Shown: piece by piece, positions 1 to 8,066 of the stretch
How the letters are laid out: every line of letters begins with the position of its first letter
How positions within the stretch are numbered: position 1 is the stretch's first letter
DNA from: an uncultured Oscillospiraceae bacterium
Lineage (GTDB): Bacteria > Bacillota > Clostridia > Oscillospirales > Oscillospiraceae
Reading direction: 5' to 3'
Assembly (NCBI GenBank): GCA_934668285.1
Contig: CAKUNB010000023.1
Location: 1-15,787, forward strand
DNA: 15,787 nucleotides
Position numbers and translations under genes: made by a program
The notes under the pieces: generated by a model
Database searches by the model: none
Seen by the model: the letters and a program-made list of their open reading frames with translations, nothing else
Told to the model about the DNA's origin: nothing

Positions 1-2
1 AG

Positions 3-2540
3 AACAAAAAACCGGTGTCCCGTGCCAAGCAGCATGCCGCGTCACAGGCAAAGCAGACGCAGAACCGGCGGGAGCTGGGCGGTGTGCTGTGCATCATTGC
101 GGCAATTTTCTGCCTGATTTGCTGTTTTGACACACAGGCCTTTCTGATTGCACCGGCGGCGCGGCTGTTTGGCGGTCTGTTCGGGCAGGTTGGGCGGTAT
201 CTGCTGCCTGCCGTGCTCACCTTTGTCGGCCTGACGCTGCTGCGCGGAAAGAAAAAACCGGTCAGGCTGCGCATTTTCTGCCAGATTACACTCCTCATTA
301 CTCTGTCCGCACTGGTACATATCTTCTGCGCGGCCTTCAACGAGGATCTCGGCCTGAATATCAAGGTGCTCTACGAGGGCGGTAAGACTTGGGCGACCGG
401 CGGCGTGATTCCGGGGCTATTGGGCGGCCTGCTTTCTGCTGGCCTGACCAAGATCGGCGGCATTATCGTCCTGTTTCTGCTGATTGTTTTGCAGTTCATG
501 GGCTGCATGGGCATTACCGTGAACAGCCTCATCAGCGCGATCAAGAACCGCCCGCGCTCCGAGCCGGAGCCGGAGGAGGAACCGGAGGTCGATCCTGCGG
601 AGCGGCTGGTCAGCCGCGTGACGGCCATGCAGCAGGAGCGGCGGGAGCGCAAAAAAGCCACCGCTGCGGACATCGACATTCCGGTCGACGACCCTCCCCA
701 GCTTACCGAGGGCAGAAAAAAGCGTGCCGAAAAGAAGCCGGAGCCGGAAAAAGTGCCCGAGATGCCGGTCAGCGACGAAACGCTGCGCCAGATCGATGCG
801 CAGGAAAAGCAGGTCACGATCGACGAGATCGAGCTGCAGGAGCCTGCCCCGCAGGAGGAAGCAGCCGAGCCTGTACCGCAGCCCGCGTCTGAGCCGGAGG
901 AGCCGCGTATCGTCATGCCCTCCGGTATGCCGGAGCTGAAGCGCGAGGAGGCACAGGAAAAGCTCAAAAAGGGCGAGGCGGAGGCCTCGGCAGTCGAGGT
1001 TGCGGAGGAGATTGCGAAAAATTCCGAGATGCCCGCGCCCCAGTACGTCTTCCCGCCGCTGTCGCTGCTGACGCAGCGCCGCCAGAGCACGGCGGACGCC
1101 ACGGCGGAGATGCAGGAAAATTCCAAACGTCTTTCCGACACGCTGACGAGCTTCGGCGTGGAGGCACATATTGTCAACGTCATTCGCGGCCCGTCCATCA
1201 CGCGCTACGAGCTGGAGCTAGATCCGGGTGTGAAGCTCTCTAAGATCACCAATCTTTCCGACGACATCGCCCTCGCGCTCGGCGCGTCCGGCGTGCGCGT
1301 TTCAGCCATTCCGGACATGATTTCCGTCGTCGGCATCGAGGTGCCGAATAAGACGGTCAACGTCGTTTCCGCCCGCGAGGTCATCGATTCGCCCGCCTTC
1401 CGCAACAGCCGCTCGAAGATTTCCTTCGCCGTCGGCAAGGACATCAGCGGCAACTGCATCGTCGGCGATATTTCCAAGCTGCCGCACATGCTGATTGCCG
1501 GTACGACCGGCTCGGGCAAGTCCGTCTGCATGAACACGCTGATCGTGTCGCTGCTGTATAAGGCAAAGCCCGATGAGGTCAAGCTTATCATGGTGGACCC
1601 GAAGATGGTCGAGCTTGGCGTCTATAACGGCATTCCGCACTTGCTGATCCCTGTCGTGACCGACCCGAAGAAGGCGGCGGGCGCGCTACAGTGGACGGTG
1701 ACGGAGATGATGCGCCGCTACCGGCTGATGTCCGAGGAGGGCGTGCGCGATATTGAGTCGTATAACAAGGCCGTTCGCAGTGACCCAGAGCAAAAACCGA
1801 TGGAGCAGATCGTTGTCGTAATCGACGAGCTGGCCGATTTGATGCTCGTCGCGGCAAAAGAAGTGGAAGAATCCATCTGCCGCATTGCGCAGATGGGCCG
1901 CGCCTCGGGCATCCATCTGGTCATTGCGACCCAGCGTCCGTCTGCGGACGTTATTACCGGTCTGATGAAGGCCAATATCCCGTCGCGAATTGCGTTTGCG
2001 GTGTCGTCCTCGATGGAATCGCGGATCATTCTCGACACGCAGGGCGCGGAAAAGCTCGTCGGCAAGGGCGACATGCTCTTTGCCCCGCTCGGGCAGGGCA
2101 AGCCCAAGCGTGTGCAGGGCTGCCTGATTACCGACGAGGAGGTGCAGCAGGTCGTTGCGGCGATCAAGTCCCAGTGCAGCAGCGACTATTCCGCCGAGGT
2201 CATGGAGCAGATTGAAAAACGCGCCGAGCAGGGGAGCAAGGGCGGCGAAAGCGCCAAGTCCGCCGCACAGGATGCGTCCGACGGCGACGAGCTGCTGCCG
2301 CAGGCGGTGGAGGTCATTCTGGAAACAGGACAGGCCTCCGTATCCATGCTCCAGCGCCGTCTGAAGCTCGGCTATGCCCGCGCCGCGCGCATCGTCGACG
2401 AGATGGAGGAGCGCGGCATTGTCGGCCCCTTTGAGGGCGCAAAGCCCCGCCAGCTCCTGATTACCAAGGAGCAGTGGGAACAGATGCAGAACGGCACCTA
2501 CGTTCCCGAAAATCCCGCAGTTGAGGAAGAAATTCCTTGA
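3..2540 (+). CDS. ftsK: FtsK/SpoIIIE-family DNA translocase (5' end probably outside window)
   Basis: This is a membrane-anchored, hexameric ATP-driven DNA pump that clears or moves chromosomal DNA through the division or sporulation septum. Residue numbers here count from a GTG at 15. Four to five hydrophobic segments lie within residues 20-170. A long acidic, proline-rich linker spans about 185-345. The RecA-like motor follows, with Walker A GTTGSGKS at about 496-503 and Walker B IVVVIDELAD at about 599. A C-terminal winged-helix gamma domain, which reads orienting DNA sequences in this family, covers about 758-825. The frame stays open upstream of the GTG to the window edge and no Shine-Dalgarno sequence precedes it, so the true start is probably a few codons outside. 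The length is normal for the family. The sequence alone does not separate a division FtsK from a sporulation SpoIIIE, and many Clostridia use one protein for both. No terminator follows it, so read-through into the ECF gene is likely. Confidence 0.95.
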   Translation, partial: NKKPVSRAKQHAASQAKQTQNRRELGGVLCIIAAIFCLICCFDTQAFLIAPAARLFGGLFGQVGRYLLPAVLTFVGLTLLRGKKKPVRLRIFCQITLLITLSALVHIFCAAFNEDLGLNIKVLYEGGKTWATGGVIPGLLGGLLSAGLTKIGGIIVLFLLIVLQFMGCMGITVNSLISAIKNRPRSEPEPEEEPEVDPAERLVSRVTAMQQERRERKKATAADIDIPVDDPPQLTEGRKKRAEKKPEPEKVPEMPVSDETLRQIDAQEKQVTIDEIELQEPAPQEEAAEPVPQPASEPEEPRIVMPSGMPELKREEAQEKLKKGEAEASAVEVAEEIAKNSEMPAPQYVFPPLSLLTQRRQSTADATAEMQENSKRLSDTLTSFGVEAHIVNVIRGPSITRYELELDPGVKLSKITNLSDDIALALGASGVRVSAIPDMISVVGIEVPNKTVNVVSAREVIDSPAFRNSRSKISFAVGKDISGNCIVGDISKLPHMLIAGTTGSGKSVCMNTLIVSLLYKAKPDEVKLIMVDPKMVELGVYNGIPHLLIPVVTDPKKAAGALQWTVTEMMRRYRLMSEEGVRDIESYNKAVRSDPEQKPMEQIVVVIDELADLMLVAAKEVEESICRIAQMGRASGIHLVIATQRPSADVITGLMKANIPSRIAFAVSSSMESRIILDTQGAEKLVGKGDMLFAPLGQGKPKRVQGCLITDEEVQQVVAAIKSQCSSDYSAEVMEQIEKRAEQGSKGGESAKSAAQDASDGDELLPQAVEVILETGQASVSMLQRRLKLGYARAARIVDEMEERGIVGPFEGAKPRQLLITKEQWEQMQNGTYVPENPAVEEEIP

Positions 2541-2581
2541 TTGAATAAATTTGCGTTGCATCCCGCGAAGGGAGCGATAGC

Positions 2582-2587
2582 AGGAGG
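2582..2587 (+). promoter_or_regulatory. Ribosome binding site setting a TTG start
   Basis: A perfect AGGAGG lies 8 bases upstream of the TTG at 2596. It fixes the start of the ECF S-subunit gene at a non-ATG codon. No in-frame ATG gives a full-length membrane protein. Confidence 0.8.
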
Positions 2588-2595
2588 AATTCAAA

Positions 2596-3213
2596 TTGAA
2601 CAAGCAACACTCTCGTACTCTGTATCTGACACAGCTCGGCGTTCTGACGGCAGTGCTTCTGCTGCTGGAGGTCACGGGGCTTGGCATGATCAAAACCCTC
2701 GGTCTGGAAATGACCATCCTGCAGGTGCCGGTCATCGTCGGCGCAATCCTACTCGGTCCGAGCGGCGGCGCAATTCTCGGCCTTGTCTTTGGTTTGGTCA
2801 GCTTCGCCGAATGCTTCGGAAAAAGCCCGTTCGGCGCGGAGCTGCTGGCGATTCAGCCGTTTTTCACCTTCCTTGTGTGCGTCCCGACGCGGACGCTGAT
2901 GGGCTGGTGCTGCGGCCTGATTTTCAGGGGGCTTTCCCGCGTCATCCCGAAGGGGAAGAGCTTTCTGGCCTTTGTCCTTGCCGCGCTAAGCGGTGCGCTG
3001 CTGAACACGATTCTCTTTATGGGCACGCTGTGCCTGTGCTTCTATCACAGCGACTATATTCAAAGCCTCGTGGCCTTCTACGGGGCAAGCAATTTCCTGA
3101 TGTTTATCGTCCTGCTTGTGGGCGTTCAGGGGCTGATCGAGGCGCTGCTGTGTACCGTGCTTGGCAGCGGCATCAGCAAGGGCGTGTACCACGCGTTGTA
3201 TCGAAACAAATAA
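2596..3213 (+). CDS. ECF transporter S component (substrate-binding membrane subunit)
   Basis: This 205-residue, very hydrophobic protein has about six membrane segments. The N-terminal pattern LTAVLLLLE, the central PVIVGAILLGPSGGAILG stretch (residues about 49-66) and the size match S components of energy-coupling factor vitamin and micronutrient importers (ECF_trnsprt superfamily). S components bind the substrate and dock on a shared EcfA-EcfA'-EcfT module. No such module is encoded here, which suggests a group II system using one encoded elsewhere. The substrate cannot be read from the sequence. It sits 23 bases upstream of trpS with no terminator between, so the two are probably co-transcribed. 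That makes tryptophan or a related compound a reasonable but untested guess. A vitamin such as pantothenate is the alternative. Confidence 0.8.
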   Translation: MNKQHSRTLYLTQLGVLTAVLLLLEVTGLGMIKTLGLEMTILQVPVIVGAILLGPSGGAILGLVFGLVSFAECFGKSPFGAELLAIQPFFTFLVCVPTRTLMGWCCGLIFRGLSRVIPKGKSFLAFVLAALSGALLNTILFMGTLCLCFYHSDYIQSLVAFYGASNFLMFIVLLVGVQGLIEALLCTVLGSGISKGVYHALYRNK

Positions 3214-3236
3214 TTTATTATAATTGGAGCGGAAAA

Positions 3237-4298
3237 ATGAGACAGATTATCTTAACCGGCGACCGCCCGACGGGACGTCTCCATGTCGGTCACTATGTTG
3301 GTTCCCTGAAGGAACGCGTCCGGCTGCAAAATTCCGGAAAATTTGACGAAATCTATATCATGATCGCCGATGCACAGGCGCTGACCGATAACGCCGAGCA
3401 TCCGGAAAAGGTGCGGCAGAACATTATGCAGGTCGCGCTGGACTATCTGGCCTGCGGAATCGATCCGGAGAAGAGCTGCATTTTTATCCAGTCGATGATT
3501 CCGGAGCTGACGGAGCTGACGTTCTATTACATGAATCTCGTCACGGTCTCCCGTGTGCAGCGTAATCCGACGGTCAAGGCGGAGATCAAGCAGCGCAATT
3601 TCGAGGCCAGCATTCCGGTCGGTTTCTTCTGCTATCCCATCAGCCAGGCGGCGGACATTACGGCGTTTCAGGCGACGACGGTTCCCGTCGGTGAGGATCA
3701 GGAGCCGATGATCGAGCAGGCGCGTGAAATTGTACGGAAGTTCAACGAGGTCTACGGCGAGACGTTGACGGAGCCGGAGATCATCCTGCCGTCGAATCAG
3801 GCCTGCCACCGCCTGCCGGGCATCGACGGAAAGGCAAAGATGAGTAAGTCCCTCGGCAACTGCATCTATTTGTCCGACGAGCCGGAGGAAATCAAGAAGA
3901 AGATCATGTCCATGTTTACCGACCCGACCCATCTGCGCAAGGACGACCCTGGCCACACGGAGGGGAATCCGGTGTTTATCTATCTCGACGCGTTCTCCCG
4001 TCCGGAGCATTTCGCCGAGTTCCTGCCGGACTATGCAAATCTTGACGAGCTGAAGGCGCACTATCAGCGCGGCGGCCTCGGCGACGTAACGGTGAAGAAA
4101 TTCCTGAACAACGTCATGCAGGCTGAGCTTCGCCCGATCCGCGAGCGCCGCGCCATGTGGGAGCAGCGCCTGCCGGAGGTCTACGAAATTCTTCGCGCCG
4201 GCAGCGAAAAGGCGGAAAAAACAGCCGCCAAGACCCTCGCCGCCGTCCGCTCCGCCATGAAGATCGACTATTTTGAGAACGGAAATCTGCTGAAATAA
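3237..4298 (+). CDS. trpS: Tryptophanyl-tRNA synthetase (TrpRS II-like subtype)
   Basis: This enzyme charges tRNA(Trp) with tryptophan in the cytoplasm. The protein is 353 residues, a usual length. The class I HIGH-type motif reads HVGH at residues 16-19 and the KMSKS loop is intact at 201-205. Stretches such as GDRPTGRLHVGHYVGSL near the N-terminus, the PVGEDQ loop, and GGLGDVTVKK near the C-terminus resemble, from memory, the TrpRS II branch known from Deinococcus rather than the common Bacillus TrpS. The ATG at 3237 was chosen because GGAG lies 7 bases upstream and the protein then begins in standard register. The frame is open further upstream, but that part only shadows the ECF gene. It is the last gene of the ftsK-ECF-trpS unit and is followed by a repeat and a strong terminator. 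Confidence 0.95.
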   Translation: MRQIILTGDRPTGRLHVGHYVGSLKERVRLQNSGKFDEIYIMIADAQALTDNAEHPEKVRQNIMQVALDYLACGIDPEKSCIFIQSMIPELTELTFYYMNLVTVSRVQRNPTVKAEIKQRNFEASIPVGFFCYPISQAADITAFQATTVPVGEDQEPMIEQAREIVRKFNEVYGETLTEPEIILPSNQACHRLPGIDGKAKMSKSLGNCIYLSDEPEEIKKKIMSMFTDPTHLRKDDPGHTEGNPVFIYLDAFSRPEHFAEFLPDYANLDELKAHYQRGGLGDVTVKKFLNNVMQAELRPIRERRAMWEQRLPEVYEILRAGSEKAEKTAAKTLAAVRSAMKIDYFENGNLLK

Positions 4299-4320
4299 GC
4301 GAAATGAGCAGACCCCCGCA

Positions 4321-4445
4321 TGTCATTGCGAGGAGCGAAGCGACGTGGCAATCTCGTGCAGGCAGTTCCGGATTCGCCGAAAACGGCATAAAGATCAAAA
4401 CAATTCTGCGAGATTGCCACGGCCGCAAGCGGCCTCGCAATGACA
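4321..4445 (+). repeat. MITE/REP-like palindromic intergenic repeat
   Basis: A 125-base element has imperfect terminal inverted repeats of about 35 bases (4321-4355 and 4410-4445). The arms begin TGTCATTGCGAGG and share the inner block GTGGCAATCTC. The middle of each arm differs: the left has AGCGAAGCGAC, and the right has a GGCCGC-AA-GCGGCC mini-hairpin. It contains no coding capacity. I recognise this TGTCATTGCGAGG...GTGGCAATCTC family as a common dispersed repeat in bacterial genomes, so it is probably a non-autonomous mobile or RNA-folding repeat. An ATG inside its right arm (4440) is in frame with spoIIIAA but cannot be the real start. Confidence 0.85.
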
Positions 4446-4469
4446 AAGTCGGACTTGGTTGACGGTATG

Positions 4470-4508
4470 ACCCCCGCCGCAGTGATGCGGCGGGGGTTCT
4501 ATTTTTTT
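4470..4508 (+). terminator. Intrinsic terminator of the ftsK-ECF-trpS unit
   Basis: A perfect 10-bp GC stem (CCCCCGCCGC at 4471-4480 with GCGGCGGGGG at 4487-4496) closes a 6-base loop. It is followed by TTCTATTTTTTT. This is a textbook Rho-independent terminator that isolates the sporulation operon from trpS transcription. Confidence 0.92.
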
Positions 4509-4524
4509 GTCCGGCGCATAGGAT
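4498..4524 (+). promoter_or_regulatory. Tentative sigma-E-like promoter for spoIIIA, overlapping the terminator T-tract
   Basis: spoIIIA operons are switched on by mother-cell sigma-E. The only free DNA after the terminator is about 33 bases. CATAGGAT at 4517-4524 matches 6 of 8 positions of the sigma-E -10 consensus CATACAMT. The -35 region would then fall on TTCTATTT inside the terminator tail, and transcription would start next to the ribosome binding site. The match is weak and the leader would be very short, so this is only a candidate. Confidence 0.2.
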
Positions 4525-4541
4525 TACAGCGAGGTGAGACG

Positions 4542-5420
4542 GTGAAAGAGGCACTATTGCAGGCGCTCGAGGTGTGCCCGCCGGAGGTACGCGCGGCGGC
4601 GCTGCGCTGCGGACAGGCTGAGCGAATCGAGGAGCTGCGCTTTCGCGCCGGTCAGGAGGCGGCCGTTTCCATCGGCGACGCGGAGCTGCCGCTGCACGGC
4701 TGTGCGGTGGATCGGAAGCTTCTGGCGGACATACTGGCGCGCGCGACGGGACAGGCCGTCTACGCCGCGCAGGACATGTTAAAGAACGGCTTTGTCACAA
4801 TTTCCGGCGGCCACCGGCTGGGTGTGTGCGGGACGGGCGTCTGCCGCGATGGGGAAGTGTATACCTTCAAGGATATTTCCTCGCTCAACCTCCGCGTTGC
4901 GCGGGAGATTCGCGGGGCGGCGAATGAAGCGGCGGACTATCTCTGGCTACATCCGGTGTCGACGCTCATTCTCGGTGCGCCTGCGTCCGGTAAGACGACG
5001 CTGCTGCGCGACCTGATCCGGCAGTGCTCGGACCGCTTCGGCTGGCGCATCTGCGCGGCGGACGAGCGGATGGAGCTTGCGGCCTGCCGCGGCGGCGTGC
5101 CGCAATTTGATCTGGGTGCGCATACGGATGTCCTGTCGGGTGTCGCCAAGGGCGCGGCCATTGAGCTGCTGCTGCGCAGCATGAATCCTCGCTGGATTGC
5201 CGTGGACGAGATCACGGCAGAGAGCGACGTGGACAAGCTGGTGCGGGCGGGGTACTGCGGGGTGCGCTTCCTTGCGACGGTGCATGCAGCGTCGTTTGCG
5301 GAACTGGAACGCCGTCCGGTGTACCGGACGCTGCTGCGTTCGGGGATGTTTGAAAGCTTCCTGCTCCTCGGGCGCGGGCGGCGGCTGCAGATCAGAAAAG
5401 GGGTGACGGAGGTTGCTTAA
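4542..5420 (+). CDS. spoIIIAA: Stage III sporulation protein AA (SpoIIIA channel ATPase)
   Basis: This is a cytoplasmic ATPase related to type II/IV secretion motors. It acts in the mother cell as the presumed energy source of the SpoIIIA-SpoIIQ channel. The protein is 292 residues, close to the usual length of about 300. It shows the family block GGHRLG at residues 89-94, Walker A GAPASGKT at 145-152 and Walker B RWIAVDE at about 217-223. I place the start at GTG 4542, because GAGGTGA sits correctly upstream (4531-4537) and everything further upstream in frame lies in the terminator and repeat. It is the first gene of a complete spoIIIAA-AH operon and overlaps spoIIIAB by 8 bases, which suggests translational coupling. 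Confidence 0.95.
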   Translation: MKEALLQALEVCPPEVRAAALRCGQAERIEELRFRAGQEAAVSIGDAELPLHGCAVDRKLLADILARATGQAVYAAQDMLKNGFVTISGGHRLGVCGTGVCRDGEVYTFKDISSLNLRVAREIRGAANEAADYLWLHPVSTLILGAPASGKTTLLRDLIRQCSDRFGWRICAADERMELAACRGGVPQFDLGAHTDVLSGVAKGAAIELLLRSMNPRWIAVDEITAESDVDKLVRAGYCGVRFLATVHAASFAELERRPVYRTLLRSGMFESFLLLGRGRRLQIRKGVTEVA

Positions 5421-5913
5421 AATCATCGGCATTGTTTTGGTTATCTGCGGCTCGGGCGGCTACGGCCTTGCGCTGGCCGTGCGGCTTTACCGTCAGCTGC
5501 GGCAGCTGCGCGAGCTGCTGGCGGCATTGGAGCTATTAAAATGCGAGCTGAATTACACGCTGCTGCCGCTGCAGGAGCTTTGCACAATCACGGCGGAGCG
5601 GAGCCACGGCGCGGTCAGTGATTATTTTCGCATTTTTGGTCAGCGGCTGGAGCGCGGCTGCCGGTTGGCTGCGCAGGAGGCGCTGGAGGCAAGCGGCCTG
5701 CAGGTGCCGAGCGATGCGGCAATGGCGCTGCTGGAGCTGTGCGAAAGTCTGGGGCGCTTTGACCTCAACGGCGGGAATCGCCTGCTGGAGCTGACGCAGC
5801 AGCGGCTGGAAACGGCGCTGGAGCGTACCGAAAAGGAAAAACGTCCGCTTGCCAAAAGCTACGCGGTGCTCGGCATGGCGGCGGGCGCGGCACTGGTCAT
5901 ACTGGTTATATAA
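5413..5913 (+). CDS. spoIIIAB: Stage III sporulation protein AB
   Basis: This 166-residue protein has an N-terminal membrane segment (residues about 2-22), an alpha-helical Leu/Glu/Arg-rich body and a C-terminal hydrophobic segment (about 150-166). The layout is that of SpoIIIAB, which resembles type II secretion GspF-like membrane proteins and is thought to couple the ATPase to the channel. The start is TTG 5413. A TGA in frame at 5404 rules out anything further upstream, and the resulting N-terminus MLKIIG fits the family. The nearest GGAGG directly abuts the TTG, so a GGTGA-type pairing further upstream (5399-5406) is the more plausible ribosome site. It starts inside the end of spoIIIAA, and spoIIIAC begins one base after its stop. 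Confidence 0.93.
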   Translation: MLKIIGIVLVICGSGGYGLALAVRLYRQLRQLRELLAALELLKCELNYTLLPLQELCTITAERSHGAVSDYFRIFGQRLERGCRLAAQEALEASGLQVPSDAAMALLELCESLGRFDLNGGNRLLELTQQRLETALERTEKEKRPLAKSYAVLGMAAGAALVILVI

Positions 5914-5914
5914 A

Positions 5915-6109
5915 ATGGAAATTGATCTGATTTTTAAGATTGCCGCCGTCGGCATCATTGTATCGATTCTGAATCAGGTTTTGGTTCGCTCCGGCCGCGA
6001 GGAGCAGGCGACGATGACCACGCTGGCCGGTCTTGTGGTCGTGCTGCTGATCGTGGTGCAGAAAATTGCGCAGCTCTTTGACCTCGTGAAAGAGCTGTTC
6101 CATTTCTGA
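5915..6109 (+). CDS. spoIIIAC: Stage III sporulation protein AC
   Basis: This is a 64-residue membrane protein with two hydrophobic helices (about 5-25 and 35-53) separated by a short charged RSGREEQ loop. Size, topology and position between spoIIIAB and spoIIIAD match SpoIIIAC, a small integral membrane part of the mother-cell channel complex. The ATG at 5915 gives the family-typical N-terminus; an ATG 66 bases upstream in the same frame lies inside spoIIIAB. Its TGA stop overlaps the spoIIIAD ATG by one base (TGATG). Confidence 0.93.
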   Translation: MEIDLIFKIAAVGIIVSILNQVLVRSGREEQATMTTLAGLVVVLLIVVQKIAQLFDLVKELFHF

Positions 6110-6504
6110 TGGAGACGCTGGTTCGGGTTGGCGTGGTCGGCGTGGTCGCGGCCATTTTTGCCGCCGTACTGAAGAAAAACAGCAAGGAGCTTGCAATTCT
6201 CCTGACACTGGCGGCGTGCGCGATGATCGCGCTGCTGGCGACAGAGCTGACCGAGCCGATTCTGCGGTTCTTCTCCAAGCTGCGCGGCTTTGCAGGGCTG
6301 GACAACGAGCTGCTGTCTCCGGTGCTGAAAACGATCGGCATCGGCTTACTTGCGCAGCTGTGCGCGAATGTCTGCGCCGACGCAGGGGAAAATGCTGTTG
6401 CAAAGCTGATCGAGCTGTGTGCGGCGGTGCTGTCAATTTATATTTCTCTGCCGCTCTTGGAGGCGGTGCTGCAAATGATTGAAACGATGGGCGGGAATGG
6501 ATGA
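6109..6504 (+). CDS. spoIIIAD: Stage III sporulation protein AD
   Basis: This 131-residue polytopic membrane protein has about four hydrophobic stretches (near residues 5-20, 27-50, 75-92 and 100-122). It matches SpoIIIAD, which is related to SpoIIIAC but longer. The conserved feel of LKTIGIGLLAQLCANVCADAG (71 onward) is characteristic. It belongs to the membrane core of the SpoIIIA complex. Translation is probably coupled on both sides: a one-base overlap with spoIIIAC and an ATGA overlap with spoIIIAE. Confidence 0.93.
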   Translation: METLVRVGVVGVVAAIFAAVLKKNSKELAILLTLAACAMIALLATELTEPILRFFSKLRGFAGLDNELLSPVLKTIGIGLLAQLCANVCADAGENAVAKLIELCAAVLSIYISLPLLEAVLQMIETMGGNG

Positions 6505-7583
6505 AACGGCTGATTATTTTCTTGCTGCTGCTTCCGCTACTGCTCGGCTGGGTATCGGCGGAGGAGCCGACGGAGGCCGACCTCGGGCTGGAAACGGACG
6601 AGTTGACCGACGGGCTGCCCGAGCAGGCGCGGGATCTGATGCCGGTCGAGACGGTTGGGGAGGAAACTGACCTTTGGGACAGTGTTTGGGCGCTGTTTAC
6701 GCGCTGCCTGCCGCTGTCGCAGGAAAGCCTGAATGATGCGCTGCAGCTCTGCGCGGTACTGCTGGGGCTGATTGCGCTTTTCTCCCTTTGCCGGATGCTC
6801 TCAGTCAGCGAGGCGGCGGTGCGAATTGCGGGGGCGCTCGGGCTTTGCGCCGCGATGCTCGGCGGGGTGCAGTCGATGGTGCGGCTGGCCGCCGACACCG
6901 TCGAGCAGATCACGCGGTACAGCGCCTGCCTTTTGCCGGTGCTGGCCTCGGCGGGCGCAATGAGCGGCGGCATGACGGCCTCCGGCGCGCTGTACGCGGG
7001 GACGGTGCTTTTTTCCGAGCTGCTGTTACAGCTGATCTCAAAGCTGCTGATTCCGGCAGTCTGGTTTTTCCTCGCAATCAGCGTGGCGGAGGCTGCCGTT
7101 TCCGGCGGGACGCTGGGCGAGCTTCGCGCCTTTGTCGGGTGGCTGATTTCAAAGACGCTGCGGATTCTTGTTTACGTCTTTCTGGCGTATCTCTCCATCA
7201 CCGGCGTGATCGGCGGGGCGGCAGACGCGAACGCCGTGAAGGCGACGAAGGCGGCGGTATCCGGCATGGTGCCGGTGGTGGGCGGCATGATTTCCGACGC
7301 GTCGGAGACGCTGCTCGCCAGCGCGGCGATTCTGAAAAACTCCGTCGGAATTTTCGGCATGCTTGCCGTGCTGGCGATCTGCCTCCTGCCGTTTCTCAGA
7401 GTCGGTATCCATTATCTGCTGATGAAGCTGGCGGCGGCGGTGAGCGGGACGGTCGGGCTGCCGGAGCATGTTGCGCTGATCCGAAATTTTTCGGCGGCAA
7501 TGGGGTACTTACTCGGCATGTGCGGCGTATGCGCCCTCCTGATGCTCATTTCGTCGGTCTGCTTTTTGAAGGTGGCGGCTTAG
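6501..7583 (+). CDS. spoIIIAE: Stage III sporulation protein AE
   Basis: This is the largest membrane component of the operon (360 residues) and resembles a permease-like core. The N-terminus is a signal-like hydrophobic segment (residues 3-20) ending near VSA-EE. An acidic linker follows to about residue 52, then many membrane segments from about 75 to 360, including the conserved SGGMTASGALYAGTVLF region. Bacillus SpoIIIAE is somewhat longer (about 400 residues). It overlaps spoIIIAD by four bases and ends directly at the spoIIIAF start, so it is clearly part of one polycistronic message. Confidence 0.93.
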   Translation: MKRLIIFLLLLPLLLGWVSAEEPTEADLGLETDELTDGLPEQARDLMPVETVGEETDLWDSVWALFTRCLPLSQESLNDALQLCAVLLGLIALFSLCRMLSVSEAAVRIAGALGLCAAMLGGVQSMVRLAADTVEQITRYSACLLPVLASAGAMSGGMTASGALYAGTVLFSELLLQLISKLLIPAVWFFLAISVAEAAVSGGTLGELRAFVGWLISKTLRILVYVFLAYLSITGVIGGAADANAVKATKAAVSGMVPVVGGMISDASETLLASAAILKNSVGIFGMLAVLAICLLPFLRVGIHYLLMKLAAAVSGTVGLPEHVALIRNFSAAMGYLLGMCGVCALLMLISSVCFLKVAA

Positions 7584-8066
7584 ATGGAAGCGGTACGGAG
7601 CTATTTGCTGTCGGTGACGGCGGTGTGCCTGATCAGCGTGCTGGCCTGCGCCCTTGTGCGGCAGGAGACAGTGCGGAAGATCGTCCGGTTTTCTTCAGGG
7701 CTGCTTATCCTGCTGGTCGTCATCGTGCCCCTGCTATCGCTTGACATGGAGAATATTTCCGACATCTTCCGCTCCTTCCGCGTGCAGTATGATCAGATCG
7801 ACGCGGAGGAAACGTGGCACGAGCAGCTCTCGCAGCACATAAAGCGGACGAGCGAGGCATATATTGAGGACAAAGCCGCCGCGCTTGGGGCAAGCGTTCG
7901 GGCGGAGGTGACCCTGAGCGATGCGGAATATCCCGCGCCGGCTCACGCAAAGCTTACCGGCATCGTCAGCCCGCAGCAGCGGCGGGCGCTGGCGGAGTAC
8001 ATGCGGACCGCGCTGGATATTGCAGAGGAGGAGCAGGAATGGTACATCTATGAAACCGACGGCTGA
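7584..8066 (+). CDS. spoIIIAF: Stage III sporulation protein AF
   Basis: This 160-residue protein has two N-terminal membrane helices (about 5-24 and 36-53) and a soluble domain facing the intermembrane space from about 60 to 160. In this family that domain is a ring-building motif (RBM) fold. It is shorter than the Bacillus protein (about 200 residues), mainly in the soluble part. The ATG directly follows the spoIIIAE TAG with no spacer, and its 3' end overlaps the spoIIIAG start by 17 bases. Confidence 0.92.
   Translation: MEAVRSYLLSVTAVCLISVLACALVRQETVRKIVRFSSGLLILLVVIVPLLSLDMENISDIFRSFRVQYDQIDAEETWHEQLSQHIKRTSEAYIEDKAAALGASVRAEVTLSDAEYPAPAHAKLTGIVSPQQRRALAEYMRTALDIAEEEQEWYIYETDG

Noticed and set aside
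371..1201. Long minus-strand frames within ftsK
   Set aside because: They are Ser/Arg-rich mirror frames of the acidic, proline-rich linker of FtsK and have no family features or start signals.
2541..2595. Possible terminator or T-box leader between ftsK and the ECF gene
   Set aside because: Only a 4-bp TCCC/GGGA stem is present, without a T-tract. 55 bases are far too few for a T-box.
2541..3236. N-terminal extension of the trpS frame to a TTG at 2541
   Set aside because: This part is out-of-frame shadow of the ECF S-subunit gene. The synthetase begins normally at ATG 3237 with its own ribosome site.
4321..4445. Repeat as a CRISPR unit or a complete transposon
   Set aside because: There is a single palindromic unit with no spacers, no transposase and no coding capacity.
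4440..4541. Longer spoIIIAA starting at ATG 4440
   Set aside because: It would begin inside the repeat and translate through the terminator hairpin. GTG 4542 has a proper ribosome site and gives a family-typical N-terminus.
6788..7744. 318-residue alternative plus frame within spoIIIAE
   Set aside because: It is Gly/Arg/Ala-rich frame-shifted reading of the spoIIIAE membrane core, with no ribosome site.
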